NCBI GenBank assembly: GCA_910577105.1
Contig: CAJTMB010000010.1
Coordinates: forward strand, 1 to 64,000
Source: an uncultured Lachnospiraceae bacterium
Lineage (GTDB): Bacteria; Bacillota; Clostridia; Lachnospirales; Lachnospiraceae
DNA length: 64,000 nucleotides
Direction: 5' to 3'
Shown: positions 43,190 through 52,542 of the stretch, piece after piece
Numbering within the stretch: position 1 is the first letter of the stretch
Layout: every line of letters starts with the position of its first letter
The notes under the pieces: model-generated
The model's input: only the letters and a program-made list of their open reading frames with translations
Told to the model about the DNA's origin: nothing
Database searches by the model: none
Position numbers and translations under genes: made by a program

Positions 43190-43565
43190 GGCAGCACCAT
43201 CCGCATTTGCCGTAAAAGTACGTGACATGCCCGGCTATTTTTCCGTCAAAGTTTGCATCCGCTATATCTACAATGGATTCAAAGCTTTTCATGTCAAGGT
43301 CGATTACCCTGCCGCATTCGCTGCATACAAAATGGTAGTGGGGAGTGGTATCATAATCAAAATGGTCCACGCCGTCCCCGACACGGAGCCTGGTAATTTC
43401 TCCGGATTCGGCTAGCATGGTCAGATTGCGGTAGACTGTACCGAGGCTGATATTGGGTATCTGCTGCCGAATCGCCATATATACATTGTCCGCTGTGGGA
43501 TGGTCTTTGCGGGAGGCAAGATAACGTTTGATTTCTTCCCGCTGCCTGCTGTATTTGGTAGCCAT
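43167..43565 (-). CDS. Fur/PerR-family metalloregulator, probably PerR
   Basis: A 132-residue regulator: an N-terminal winged HTH (HPTADNVYMAIRQQIPNISLGTVYRNLTML), then a metal-binding domain with HFDYDTTPHYHFVCSECGRVIDL. The structural zinc cysteines are in CSEC and the unusual C-terminal KCGWCC. An Asp rather than Glu at the regulatory site and the nearby rubrerythrin favour peroxide-sensing PerR over Fur. Its promoter region holds an AT-rich AAGAATCATTACT-like site suggestive of a Per box (autoregulation); this is weak. Confidence 0.85.
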   Translation of the reverse strand: MATKYSRQREEIKRYLASRKDHPTADNVYMAIRQQIPNISLGTVYRNLTMLAESGEITRLRVGDGVDHFDYDTTPHYHFVCSECGRVIDLDMKSFESIVDIADANFDGKIAGHVTYFYGKCGWCCHEKEKEQ

Positions 43566-43695
43566 TTCTCCTCCTGATTAAAATTAAGAATCATTACTGT
43601 TTTTATTATATAATTTTTTTGTGGTTTGTCAATAAGTGTTTATACTTTTTTTAGGATAATCTTCTTTTCAGTTAATTCCATTTTGAATTGGAAGA

Positions 43696-43704
43696 TGCTA
43701 TAAT
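43696..43704 (+). promoter_or_regulatory. extended -10 promoter
   Basis: TGCTATAAT (TGn plus consensus -10) about 30 bases before the kinase gene start at 43735; no clear -35, as usual for extended -10 promoters. Confidence 0.55.
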
Positions 43705-43734
43705 GTCTTTATTCGAGAAAGGAAGAACACCGGT

Positions 43735-45246
43735 ATGAAGTTTAAGACAAGACTGAAGGTGACTTTTGCAGTGATTGTACTGGTGCCTATTGTATTGATG
43801 ACATTTGCGTTCATGCTGATAGGCGCTACGCTGTTACGAAGCCAGAGGATATCAGGCTTTGGTGATGTGGATTATACAACCATGTCCGACGGGGTACAGG
43901 CCGTCGGCCTGCAGACGCAGCTTTTGTATGAGGAATTGCTAAAAAAGCTGGAAGAGAGTCCTTATATTTTTGAAGACGAGGCGTTTCTGGATTCTGTCAG
44001 TTCCGACATCGGCAGGAAAAATTCGTATATCCTCGTCAGAAAAGACGGCGAAATATATTATACGGGAAATAAAATTGCAGCGGAACAGATTATTGATAAG
44101 CTGCCGGAATATGGGCAGGATAATCCGGAAAGTTTCTCGGGATATTTTTTTAATGATTCGCAAAAATATGTAAAACAGCTTGATTTTGTGTTTTCCGACG
44201 GTACGCCGGGCAGCCTGTTTATCATATCGAGGGTGGTCAGCCTGATATACAAGCCGATGCTGGTTGATATGTTTATTGCCATCTGCGCAATTTTAGTATT
44301 TACCAGTATTATGCTTACCAGATGGATACACAAGGGTGTGTTCAGACCGATAAACCAACTGAATGTGGCGATGAAAAAAATCAAGGACGGTAATTTTGAT
44401 TATATGCTCTCTACGGATTCCAAAGGAGAAATCGGGGATTTGTACCGCAATTATGAAGACATGAGACTGAGGCTTAAGGAATCCACCGAAGAAAAGATGG
44501 TGCAGGAAAAGCAGAACCGGGAATTAATCAGCAATATCTCCCATGATTTAAAAACACCTATCACAGCGATTAAGGGCTATATGGAGGGTATTCTTGACGG
44601 TGTGGCGGATACGCCGGAAAAAATGGACAAATACATTAAGACAGTCTATAACAAAGCCAACGATATGGACAGACTGATTAATGAACTGACTATTTACTCC
44701 GGAATTGACAGTAACCGTATCCCCTATAATTTCCACCGCATCAATGTAGCGGACTATTTCGGGGACTGTGTGGAGGAGGTTGGGCTGGACCTTGAGTCGA
44801 AAAACATAGAGCTTAACTATTCCAACCTTGTGGCGCCGGATACCATTATTATTGCCGACCCGGAACAGATGAAACGGGTTATCAATAATATTATCGGCAA
44901 CAGTATCAAATATATAGATAAAGCCAAAGGCGTCATTGACATCAGGATACTGGATGAACTGGATTCGGTAAGGATAGAGATTGAGGATAACGGGAAGGGC
45001 ATTTCAGCGAAGGATTTGCCAAAAGTCTTTGAGCGCTTTTACCGAACGGATGCATCCCGCAATTCATCACAGGGCGGCAGCGGCATCGGATTGTCTATTG
45101 TAAAGAAAATTGTTGAGGACCATGGCGGCTATATCTGGGCGACCAGTAAAGAAGGGGAAGGGACCTGTATGCATTTTGTAATCCGCAAGTACAGGGAATT
45201 ACAAGATACACCGAATGAAGGCAGGAAAAAGGAGGAATATTCATGA
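43735..45246 (+). CDS. sensor histidine kinase
   Basis: A 503-residue kinase: transmembrane helix at about 8-30, extracytoplasmic sensor of some 140 residues, second helix near 180-197, HAMP (FRPINQLNVAMKKIKDGNF). The HisKA acceptor His lies in NISHDLKTPITAIKGY at about residue 270, and the HATPase motifs are NIIGNSIKY, DNGKGI and GGSGIGLSIV. The response regulator starts inside its stop (ATGA). Ribosome site GAAAGGAAG. Its signal is unknown, but the pair resembles VicRK/PhoR-type systems in architecture. Confidence 0.92.
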   Translation: MKFKTRLKVTFAVIVLVPIVLMTFAFMLIGATLLRSQRISGFGDVDYTTMSDGVQAVGLQTQLLYEELLKKLEESPYIFEDEAFLDSVSSDIGRKNSYILVRKDGEIYYTGNKIAAEQIIDKLPEYGQDNPESFSGYFFNDSQKYVKQLDFVFSDGTPGSLFIISRVVSLIYKPMLVDMFIAICAILVFTSIMLTRWIHKGVFRPINQLNVAMKKIKDGNFDYMLSTDSKGEIGDLYRNYEDMRLRLKESTEEKMVQEKQNRELISNISHDLKTPITAIKGYMEGILDGVADTPEKMDKYIKTVYNKANDMDRLINELTIYSGIDSNRIPYNFHRINVADYFGDCVEEVGLDLESKNIELNYSNLVAPDTIIIADPEQMKRVINNIIGNSIKYIDKAKGVIDIRILDELDSVRIEIEDNGKGISAKDLPKVFERFYRTDASRNSSQGGSGIGLSIVKKIVEDHGGYIWATSKEGEGTCMHFVIRKYRELQDTPNEGRKKEEYS

Positions 45247-45935
45247 GCAGGATTTTAATTATTGAAGACGAAGAGGCAATTGCCGATTTGGAGAAAGATT
45301 ATCTGGAACTCAGTGATTTTGAAGTGGAAATTAAGAATACAGGGGATTCGGGCCTGGAGGCTGCGCTTACGGAAGATTTTGACTTGGTGGTTCTTGATTT
45401 AATGCTTCCGGGGATGGATGGATTTGAGGTCTGCAAAAGAATCCGGGAGGAGAAAAATATTCCCATCCTGATGGTATCCGCGAAAAAGGATGATATCGAT
45501 AAAATACGCGGATTGGGTCTTGGTGCGGATGATTACATGACAAAACCCTTCAGTCCCAGTGAACTTGTTGCCAGGGTAAAGGCGCATATGGCGAGATATG
45601 AAAGGCTGGTTGGCACTGCCGTGAAAACCCAGAATGATATTGTGGAAATCAGGGGTATCCGTATTGACAAAACAGCCAGAAGAGTTTATGTGGACGGTGT
45701 GGAAAAGGCTTTTACCACAAAAGAATTTGATTTGCTGACATTTTTGGCAGAGCATCCCAATCATGTATTTACAAAAGAAGAGCTTTTCCGGGAAATCTGG
45801 GATATGGATTCCATCGGTGACATTGCCACTGTTACTGTTCATATCAAGAAAATCAGGGAAAAGATTGAATATGATACCGCAAAGCCCCAGTATATTGAAA
45901 CCATCTGGGGAGTGGGGTACCGGTTTAAGATATAA
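45243..45935 (+). CDS. OmpR-family response regulator
   Basis: A 230-residue regulator: receiver domain with EDEEA acidic pair, phospho-acceptor Asp in LVVLDLMLPGMDGF (about residue 51) and Lys in MTKPFSP. The winged HTH includes FTTKEFDLLTFLAE and TVTVHIKKIREKI. It is coupled to the kinase at 43735 by a 4-bp overlap. A bidirectional terminator follows at 46015. Confidence 0.93.
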   Translation: MSRILIIEDEEAIADLEKDYLELSDFEVEIKNTGDSGLEAALTEDFDLVVLDLMLPGMDGFEVCKRIREEKNIPILMVSAKKDDIDKIRGLGLGADDYMTKPFSPSELVARVKAHMARYERLVGTAVKTQNDIVEIRGIRIDKTARRVYVDGVEKAFTTKEFDLLTFLAEHPNHVFTKEELFREIWDMDSIGDIATVTVHIKKIREKIEYDTAKPQYIETIWGVGYRFKI

Positions 45936-46014
45936 AATTATGGCGGCTTATGGCTTCCCGAAATTGTTTTGTATCCTTGGAAAAGATTTCAGTCAGGAAG
46001 AATGTGCGCAAAAG

Positions 46015-46042
46015 AAATAGCAGGTCCGAGGGCCTGCTATTT
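46015..46042. terminator. bidirectional intrinsic terminator
   Basis: AAATAGCAGG/CCTGCTATTT, a 10-bp stem with an 8-base loop. It is placed between the convergent response regulator and exchanger genes; the better T tract (TTTCTTTT) is on the minus strand. Confidence 0.7.
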
Positions 46043-46085
46043 GTTATGACTAATTGCTTGACCGGTTATTTTGTGACACGCTTTA

Positions 46086-47054
46086 TCACATCAAAAACTG
46101 GATAACACAGAAAGCCGCATAAATGCATAACAGGACCATGCCCTGTATGCGTGACAGCTTTCCGCGGATAAGGGTGGGAATTGTCAGAAATGCCATGACA
46201 AACAACATGATGGGCACATCCATCACGAGGGAGGCATTTCTTCCTGCAATGGTGGAACTCTGCGGAATGTCAAATGGTGCAAGGGATGCGGATATGCCGC
46301 TGACCAGTACAAGGTTAAAAAGATTGGCGCCGATAACGTTGCCCAGCGATAAGGAGCCGTGTCCCTTTGCAAGGGAGGTGATGGCTGTCACCAGTTCCGG
46401 CAGTGAAGTGCCGAGGGCAACAAAAGTCAGGGCAATCACGGATTCCGGTACGCCCATTGCCGTTGCAATCAGTGTACCGTTGTCTACCAGAAATTTGGCT
46501 CCGACGGCAATCAGCGCGGCGCCTGCCACAAGCAGGAAAATGTCTTTAGCCATGGTGCCTGTTTTGGCGGGCGCTTCCGCCATAACCAGTTCTGGCTGCG
46601 GGGCGTCTTTCATCTGCATTACTGTGCTGAGCATGTACACTATAAAAATAGCAAGTAAAAGGAAACCGGTTATCCGGCTGAAATGGCCTGTGGTATAAGC
46701 GGTAATGGTATAGAGTACAGCCGCCAGGAAAAAGAATACCACGGGTGTTTTCAATGTTTTCTTTTCAATTTTCCCGGGGCGTATTGCAACCGTAATGGCG
46801 GCAATCAGCGCCGTGTTGCAGATAATGGAGCCTATGGCGTTGCCGTAGGCAATCTCCCCGTGGCCGCTTATTGCGGAAGTAGCGGAAACCATTACTTCCG
46901 GCAGGGTGGTTCCGATGGATACGACTGTGGCGCCAATCAGCAGTTCCGGGATGCGGAAGCGGTGGGCAATGCCCGTAGCGCCGTCAACAAACCAGTCTCC
47001 CCCTTTTATGAGTAAAATGAGTCCGGCTATAAAGAGCAGAACAGGTATAAACAT
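46086..47054 (-). CDS. calcium/sodium antiporter (YrbG-type)
   Basis: A 322-residue cation exchanger with ten hydrophobic helices in two inverted halves. The two alpha repeats are clear: ATVVSIGTTLPEVMVSATSA with GNAIGSIICN, and TFVALGTSLPELVTAITSLA with GNVIGANLFN. The Ser/Thr-Pro-Glu motifs bind the ions. The start at 47054 (MFIPVLLF) follows AAGGAGG; a longer open frame upstream is not coding. It is divergent from the pseudouridine synthase gene. Confidence 0.92.
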   Translation of the reverse strand: MFIPVLLFIAGLILLIKGGDWFVDGATGIAHRFRIPELLIGATVVSIGTTLPEVMVSATSAISGHGEIAYGNAIGSIICNTALIAAITVAIRPGKIEKKTLKTPVVFFFLAAVLYTITAYTTGHFSRITGFLLLAIFIVYMLSTVMQMKDAPQPELVMAEAPAKTGTMAKDIFLLVAGAALIAVGAKFLVDNGTLIATAMGVPESVIALTFVALGTSLPELVTAITSLAKGHGSLSLGNVIGANLFNLVLVSGISASLAPFDIPQSSTIAGRNASLVMDVPIMLFVMAFLTIPTLIRGKLSRIQGMVLLCIYAAFCVIQFLM

Positions 47055-47141
47055 AGGTATATCCTCCTTGAAACTGTAAAAATGCTGTGTTACACTGAAT
47101 CTCAAAGCAAATAATAGCACTATTACGACAGGAAAACAATC

Positions 47142-47831
47142 ATGCAGACAAAAATAATTTTCGAAGATAAGGATATCATAGTGATTTATAAACCTGCCGG
47201 CATTGCCGTGCAGAGCGCCCGCATCGGACAGACGGATGTGGAAAGTGAGCTGAAAAGTCATCTTGCCGCAAAAGAAAAACAGGCAGGTTACTCCCCGTAT
47301 CTGGGTATTGTCCACAGGCTGGACCAGCCCGTGGAAGGGCTGCTTGTATTTGGAAAAAACAGAAAAGCCGCGGCAGACTTAAGCAGGCAGGTGCAAGGCG
47401 TGGGCTTTCACAAGGAATACCGGGCCGCAGTCTGCGGAATACCGGGCGCACAAAGCATGGAACTTGTGGATTATCTTAAAAAAGAAGATGGACGGGCCGT
47501 TGTATGTGTGGGAGAAGGAAAAAAAGCCATTCTGCATTTGGAAGTATTGCAGACAAAGAAGCTGGGCGAAGATTGCATCTCCCTTTTATCGGTGCGCATT
47601 GAAACAGGGCGTTTCCATCAAATCCGCGTCCAGCTTGCCCATGCAGGTTTCCCGATACTGGGTGATAAAAAATACGGCAGCGAAAAAAGCCTTTCCCTAT
47701 CCAAAACCATGGGGGGTTGCAACACAGCCTTAAGTGCATGCAGATTGTTTTTTCAACATCCTGTTACCCATAAAAAACTGGAATATACTTCCACCCCGGT
47801 AAACCCTGTTTTTTCCATTTTTTCTGAATGA
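47142..47831 (+). CDS. RluA-family pseudouridine synthase
   Basis: A 229-residue RNA-modifying enzyme. The catalytic Asp is in the GIVHRLDQPVEGLLVFGKN motif (HRLD with Gln-Pro-Val instead of the usual Thr-Ser), followed by YRAAVCG and RIETGRFHQIRVQLAHAGFPILGDKKYG, typical of the family. No N-terminal S4 domain is present. The target may be 23S rRNA or tRNA and cannot be specified. Its ribosome site is weak. It stands alone before the AI-2E-type gene. Confidence 0.9.
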   Translation: MQTKIIFEDKDIIVIYKPAGIAVQSARIGQTDVESELKSHLAAKEKQAGYSPYLGIVHRLDQPVEGLLVFGKNRKAAADLSRQVQGVGFHKEYRAAVCGIPGAQSMELVDYLKKEDGRAVVCVGEGKKAILHLEVLQTKKLGEDCISLLSVRIETGRFHQIRVQLAHAGFPILGDKKYGSEKSLSLSKTMGGCNTALSACRLFFQHPVTHKKLEYTSTPVNPVFSIFSE

Positions 47832-47898
47832 AACTTTTGCAAAAACTTCATACTAATTTCCAAAAGCGAAAAGGGAACAGTAGAAGGAGAGAATCGTC

Positions 47899-48993
47899 AT
47901 GCTGGAAAAGAAACGGTTTTGGGAAAATAAATATATAGCGCTGCTTCTGATTACCGGAGCAGTCTATTTTTTTCTGCGATACATCAGTCCACTGCTGACA
48001 CCTGCCATCATTGCCGGATTGTTTTTGACCCTATGCTACCCTACTTTTGACGATATCCAGAAGAAAACCCGAATAAAAAAACAATATCTGGCAAGCGGAA
48101 TTCTGCTCCTCATACTGGGCATTATGATTGTGCTGGTATGGTGGGCGGGCTCATTTTTGCTTAAGGAAATTCCCATCTGGATAGAAGGAATTGACGGTGT
48201 GCAGGAAGGAGTACAGGTATTTTTGACAGAGTCCTGCCATAATGTCGGGGAATTTCTCGGCGTCAATATGGACAAAGTGGGACAGGTTCTGGTGGAGCAG
48301 GTGGATATTTTTGTGGAGAACTTTCAAATACAGGTATTGCCGAAAATGATAGGGGAATCGTGGATATACATTAAACAGTTTATATCCATTATTGCAGTGC
48401 TGGCAGTTACCATGATTGCCACTGTGCTGTTTGCCAAGGATTATGATACTATTCTTTCGTGGGTGGGAGCACATAAGGAAAGCAGAATGGCTCTGGAGGT
48501 TGTACTAAAGGTTATCCGCTATATTGCCACTTTTGTAAAGGCACAGCTTCTTATCATGCTTTCCATTGCAACGGTCTGTGTCATCGGTCTTTTGATTTCG
48601 GGAGTGGAATCGGCAGTGTTGTTCGGGCTTTTGGCAGGATTTCTGGATGCGCTTCCTTTTATCGGTACCGGCATTGTGCTGATGCCGCTTGCAGTATGGC
48701 AGCTTTTTTTAGGATATCCATGGAAAGCAGCCGTATGTGTGCTTCTCTATGTTATTTGCGCCCTGATTAGGGAATTTATGGAGCCCAAACTGATTGGAAA
48801 AAAGGTGGGCGTCTACCCTATTGCCATCCTGATTTCCATTTATGCGGGTCTGAAGCTGTTTGGCATATGGGGAATCGTCAAAGGACCGATTGGACTGGTG
48901 CTGATTCAGAAATGTTATGAGGTTTATTTCCGTACTTGCAATGTTGACGACGGAAAGCAAATGCACTATGATGGGAAAGAGAACATGAAATAG
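47899..48993 (+). CDS. AI-2E family (PerM/YtvI-like) membrane protein
   Basis: A 364-residue membrane protein with eight or so helices, including the C-terminal block typical of the family (GLLAGFLDALPFIGTGIVLMPLAVWQLFLG, VGVYPIAILISIYAGLKLFGIWG). A long extracytoplasmic helical segment (residues about 100-150) follows the first helices, as in sporulation protein YtvI. Despite the name, AI-2 export by these proteins is unproven, and the LuxS operon is 11 kb away. The next gene starts 12 bases later. Ribosome site AGAAGGAGAG. Confidence 0.85.
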   Translation: MLEKKRFWENKYIALLLITGAVYFFLRYISPLLTPAIIAGLFLTLCYPTFDDIQKKTRIKKQYLASGILLLILGIMIVLVWWAGSFLLKEIPIWIEGIDGVQEGVQVFLTESCHNVGEFLGVNMDKVGQVLVEQVDIFVENFQIQVLPKMIGESWIYIKQFISIIAVLAVTMIATVLFAKDYDTILSWVGAHKESRMALEVVLKVIRYIATFVKAQLLIMLSIATVCVIGLLISGVESAVLFGLLAGFLDALPFIGTGIVLMPLAVWQLFLGYPWKAAVCVLLYVICALIREFMEPKLIGKKVGVYPIAILISIYAGLKLFGIWGIVKGPIGLVLIQKCYEVYFRTCNVDDGKQMHYDGKENMK

Positions 48994-49005
48994 AGGAATC
49001 GGGAT

Positions 49006-50739
49006 ATGAAATGGGTAGGATATTTTAGGGAAAGATGCCGGGGATTGATAACAGATATCAGGGAAATGAGCGTTGCTGAAACCTGCAGGTCCTTTTTGCT
49101 TTTGCTGATGAGGTTTACGCTTATTTGCTATCTGGTTGTTATACTGGTGGTGCTTCCCTTTTATTTTTATCGGGATACAGGTTATACGACGATTGGCAGC
49201 AGCAAATCAGAACTGTTTCAGAGATGGGGAATCGGTTTGGCGAGGATGTTTGTACATATTTTACTTCTTTACCTTGTCTTTGCTTTTTTTTGCTGGTGGA
49301 AAGAGAACAGGAAAACGAAACATAAGGCGGCTCTGCTGATTAACAAGTTTCTTGACGGGCTTTCTGTTACCGACAAATTTGTCATTTTTTATATGGCAGG
49401 CTTATGTCTTTCATATTATTATTCTCCATATCCCGAAGTGGCGCAGATGGGTACCAGCGGCTGGTATATGGGATTTTTTCCGCAAATTGTCATGGCAGGT
49501 TCTTATTTTTCCATGAAAAAACTGTTGCCGGAGACATTGGCAAAGTGGACGGCGGCCGTCATGCTTTTGGCTTCTTTCGGGGTTTTTCTTCTGGGAGTGT
49601 TGAACCGGTACGGCTTCAATCCGCTGGGCATGGCATCTGCAGGCCCAACTTTTATTTCGACAATTGGCAACATCAACTGGTATTGCGGCTATTGGACGGT
49701 CCTGTTTCCCATGGGTGCAGGGATGTTTCTCCTGTATGGGAGGGAATCAGGAAAAGAAAAAAGAAAATTATCCTGGCAGCGTGCTGCGCTGGGAATCTTT
49801 ACCGCCGTGGGATTTGCAGCCGGCATTACGCAGGGAAGCGACAGCGGCATGTTTGCGCTTGCAGCCATGCTTCTGCTTTTGGGATGGCTGGCAGGCAGCA
49901 GCAGGGAAAGACTGGAAAGGTTTTTTGAAATGCTTCTGATTTTTTGTGCAGCGCTGATGATTCTGGCAGTGATACAATGGAGATGGCCGGACAGGAACCA
50001 GTACATTACATGGATTTACCGTCTGCTCGTACAGACGCCGCTTCCCTGGGGGGCAGGCATGGGGATTTTTCTTGTGTATGTTTTTCTTGTAAAAGGAAAG
50101 AGGGGAGAATTGTGCCGTCGTGTTTTTAACGTGGTGTGGCGTACTATGACAGTATTTTTTTGTGCAGCGGTTTTATTGTTTGCCGTTGCAATTGCAGTGA
50201 ACACAAAGCATCCGGGAAGCCTTGGCAGGTTTTCTGAAATTCCTCTGTTCACTTTCAGTAAGGACTGGGGAAGCTTTAGGGGCGGTACCTGGAGAGCGGG
50301 AATTACGACATGGCAGTCACAGGATGTTTTGCATAAAATCATTGGTACGGGCCCGGATACCATGGCTTCTTTTATATATGAAGGTTCCAACAGCAGACTT
50401 TTGGAGGAGGTCAGGGAACAGTTTGGAAACAGCCGGTTGACGAATGCCCATGGGGAGTGGATAACCGTTCTTTCCAATCTGGGCATTATGGGGGTATTGA
50501 GTTTTGGCGGGATGATAATTAGCGGCATTGTGTGCTTTGTCCGTGCGGGAAAAAAGGCAGAAGGCAAGTGTGCGGCAGGGGCATTGTGTGCGGCCTGCGG
50601 CATCAGCCTGTTTTGCTATACGATAAATAATATTTTCAGTTTCCAGCAGGTTATGAACATTACGCAGATGTTTCTTGTTATGGGTTTGGGAGGGGCATTG
50701 CTCAGACAGATAAAGGGTGAGGACGGTGACGGAGTATGA
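49006..50739 (+). CDS. O-antigen ligase-like (Wzy_C) membrane protein
   Basis: A 577-residue polytopic membrane protein with about twelve helices. A large extracytoplasmic loop before the last helices contains LTNAHGEWITVLSNLGIMGVLSFGG, matching the NAHN-type motif of O-antigen ligase/polymerase (Wzy_C) enzymes. In Gram-positives such proteins join or polymerise surface glycans. It follows the AI-2E gene by 12 bases, and its stop overlaps the response regulator gene (ATGA). No glycosyltransferases adjoin. Confidence 0.8.
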   Translation: MKWVGYFRERCRGLITDIREMSVAETCRSFLLLLMRFTLICYLVVILVVLPFYFYRDTGYTTIGSSKSELFQRWGIGLARMFVHILLLYLVFAFFCWWKENRKTKHKAALLINKFLDGLSVTDKFVIFYMAGLCLSYYYSPYPEVAQMGTSGWYMGFFPQIVMAGSYFSMKKLLPETLAKWTAAVMLLASFGVFLLGVLNRYGFNPLGMASAGPTFISTIGNINWYCGYWTVLFPMGAGMFLLYGRESGKEKRKLSWQRAALGIFTAVGFAAGITQGSDSGMFALAAMLLLLGWLAGSSRERLERFFEMLLIFCAALMILAVIQWRWPDRNQYITWIYRLLVQTPLPWGAGMGIFLVYVFLVKGKRGELCRRVFNVVWRTMTVFFCAAVLLFAVAIAVNTKHPGSLGRFSEIPLFTFSKDWGSFRGGTWRAGITTWQSQDVLHKIIGTGPDTMASFIYEGSNSRLLEEVREQFGNSRLTNAHGEWITVLSNLGIMGVLSFGGMIISGIVCFVRAGKKAEGKCAAGALCAACGISLFCYTINNIFSFQQVMNITQMFLVMGLGGALLRQIKGEDGDGV

Positions 50740-51473
50740 CCAGGATATTGATTGTGGAGGATGATGCGGATATCAATCAGATATTCGCAAAGATTATGAC
50801 AAAGCAGGGGTATGAAGCGGTGCAGGCTTTTTCGGGAAGTGAGGCGGCGCTTCGGCTTTTTCCGAATGGGGAAGGAAAAGGGAGGGCAGACAAGGAATTT
50901 GATTTGATAATTCTGGATTTGATGATTCCCGGTATCCCGGGGGAGGAAATTCTGGTTAGGGTCAGGGAGGAAAGCGATATTCCTATTATTGTGGTTTCCG
51001 CCAGGTCGGCGCTGGATGACAGGGTCAGGTTTATCAATCTGGGAGCGGATGATTATCTGGTAAAGCCTTTCGAGGTGGAAGAGGTGGTTGCGAGGGTCAA
51101 CGGTGCGCTAAGGCGGTACAGGCGGAATGCAGGGTCAAAGACCGGCAGCAGCGGACAAGGCAGGGATGACATGGGGGAGCAGGTGATTGTACATAAAAAT
51201 CTGGTTCTGAACCCTGAGGCACGGGAAGCAAAGGTTTGCGGCCACCTGTTATCCCTTACGGTACATGAGTATGACATCCTTTATCTGCTGCTTCAGAATC
51301 CCGGCAAGGTTTATTCCCGGGAAAGCCTTTATGAACAAGTATGGCAGGGCGGATATTACGGGGAGGACAACACCGTAAATGTCCATGTGAGTAACCTCCG
51401 CAAAAAGATAGCGGTATTTGATGAGGAAGAATATATAAAGACCGTGTGGGGCATCGGTTTCAAAATTGCATGA
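50736..51473 (+). CDS. OmpR-family response regulator
   Basis: A 245-residue regulator: receiver (VEDDADINQIFAKIM, Asp in LIILDLMIPGIPGEE, Lys in LVKPFEVEEV), a variable linker around residues 128-148 and a winged HTH (LTVHEYDILYLLLQ, NTVNVHVSNLRKKI). It is coupled to the ligase-like gene by a 4-bp overlap. Its likely kinase is at 53383, after the ABC transporter, the order seen in bacitracin/lantibiotic-resistance modules (regulator, ABC, kinase). Confidence 0.9.
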   Translation: MTRILIVEDDADINQIFAKIMTKQGYEAVQAFSGSEAALRLFPNGEGKGRADKEFDLIILDLMIPGIPGEEILVRVREESDIPIIVVSARSALDDRVRFINLGADDYLVKPFEVEEVVARVNGALRRYRRNAGSKTGSSGQGRDDMGEQVIVHKNLVLNPEAREAKVCGHLLSLTVHEYDILYLLLQNPGKVYSRESLYEQVWQGGYYGEDNTVNVHVSNLRKKIAVFDEEEYIKTVWGIGFKIA

Positions 51474-51504
51474 TAATCTTTACGGTTTCTTTAAACTTTC
51501 TAAA

Positions 51505-51562
51505 GTACTTATTTATGATATGGGGGTTATTATTGGCATGTAATCACTTAAGAAATAAGTAC
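51505..51562 (+). promoter_or_regulatory. inverted repeat before the ABC transporter
   Basis: GTACTTATTT (51505-51514) and AAATAAGTAC (51553-51562) are perfect 10-bp complements. The right arm directly abuts the AAGGAGAG ribosome site of the transporter gene. It could be a regulator binding pair or a weak stem that hides the ribosome site. Confidence 0.4.
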
Positions 51563-51575
51563 AAGGAGAGCAGAT

Positions 51576-52487
51576 ATGGGTGAAGAGTTTATTGTTAAGA
51601 CGGTGAAGCTGACGAAGGAGTACGGTCAGACGGTGGCGTTGAAAAATGCGGATATCGCCATAAGGAGAGGGAGTATATACGGGCTCGTGGGGAATAACGG
51701 GGCCGGGAAAACAACTTTTTTGAAGATATTGGCGGGACAGACACATGCTACCGGCGGCAGTTTCGTGCTGATGGGTGAGGACAGTGAAAAGGGATATAAG
51801 AAAGCGCGCAAAAGAATCGGCGCCATAATAGAGAATCCCGGATTTTATCCAAAACTGACCGCAAAACAGAATCTTGAATACTATCGGATACAGCGGGGTA
51901 TTCCCGGTAAAGACATCGTGGATAAAATGCTTGAACAGGTGGGACTCAGCGGGGCGGCCAAAAGGAAATTTGAAAATCTGTCTTTGGGCATGAAACAGCG
52001 GCTGGGACTTGCACTTGCGCTGATGGGTGAGCCGGAATTATTGGTTCTGGATGAGCCTATTAACGGGCTGGACCCGGCGGGAATTATTGAAATCAGGAAC
52101 TTTTTAAAAAAATTAAATCAGGAAAAAGATGTTACCATCATTATTTCCAGCCATATTCTGACGGAACTGGAGAACATTGCGACCGATTACGGATTTTTAA
52201 GCAAAGGAGAACTGGTGGAGCAGATTTCGGCAGAAGAGCTGAGGGAAAAATGCAAAACTTTCCTTGAAGTCAAGGTGACGGATGCAGAACGTTATGCGGC
52301 GCTTTTGGAAACGGAGCTTCTTTGCAGCAATTACAAGGTGCTGCCGGACGGTTATATTCACATTCTGGGGCGTGTGGACAATATCAGCGATTACAGCGCT
52401 CTTGCAGTAAAGCACGATATCGGTCTGTTGTCCTTTGATATGAAGGAAATTAATCTGGAAAACTATTATATGAATTTAGTAGTGTGA
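51576..52487 (+). CDS. bacitracin-type (BcrA-like) ABC ATPase
   Basis: A 303-residue ATPase: Walker A GLVGNNGAGKTTFLK, Q-loop region IENPGFYP, signature LSLGMKQRLGLALAL, Walker B LLVLDEPINGLDPAGI and switch SSHILTELE. A C-terminal extension of about 80 residues is typical of BcrA-type lantibiotic/bacitracin exporters. Its permease follows 56 bases downstream, and a response regulator and kinase flank the pair. Antimicrobial-peptide resistance is therefore the best guess. Strong AAGGAGAG site. Confidence 0.9.
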   Translation: MGEEFIVKTVKLTKEYGQTVALKNADIAIRRGSIYGLVGNNGAGKTTFLKILAGQTHATGGSFVLMGEDSEKGYKKARKRIGAIIENPGFYPKLTAKQNLEYYRIQRGIPGKDIVDKMLEQVGLSGAAKRKFENLSLGMKQRLGLALALMGEPELLVLDEPINGLDPAGIIEIRNFLKKLNQEKDVTIIISSHILTELENIATDYGFLSKGELVEQISAEELREKCKTFLEVKVTDAERYAALLETELLCSNYKVLPDGYIHILGRVDNISDYSALAVKHDIGLLSFDMKEINLENYYMNLVV

Positions 52488-52542
52488 GAAGAACTTATAA
52501 CTGCTTTTGGCAGTTTTCAATTGTAGCAGCAAGGAGGTTAAT

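Noticed and set aside
47055..47315. 87-residue N-terminal extension of the Ca/Na antiporter
   Set aside because: It overlaps the pseudouridine synthase gene on the other strand; the AAGGAGG before 47054 fixes the start.
47899..48993. AI-2E protein as the exporter for the LuxS product
   Set aside because: The family name is historical, the gene is distant from luxS and resembles YtvI-type proteins.
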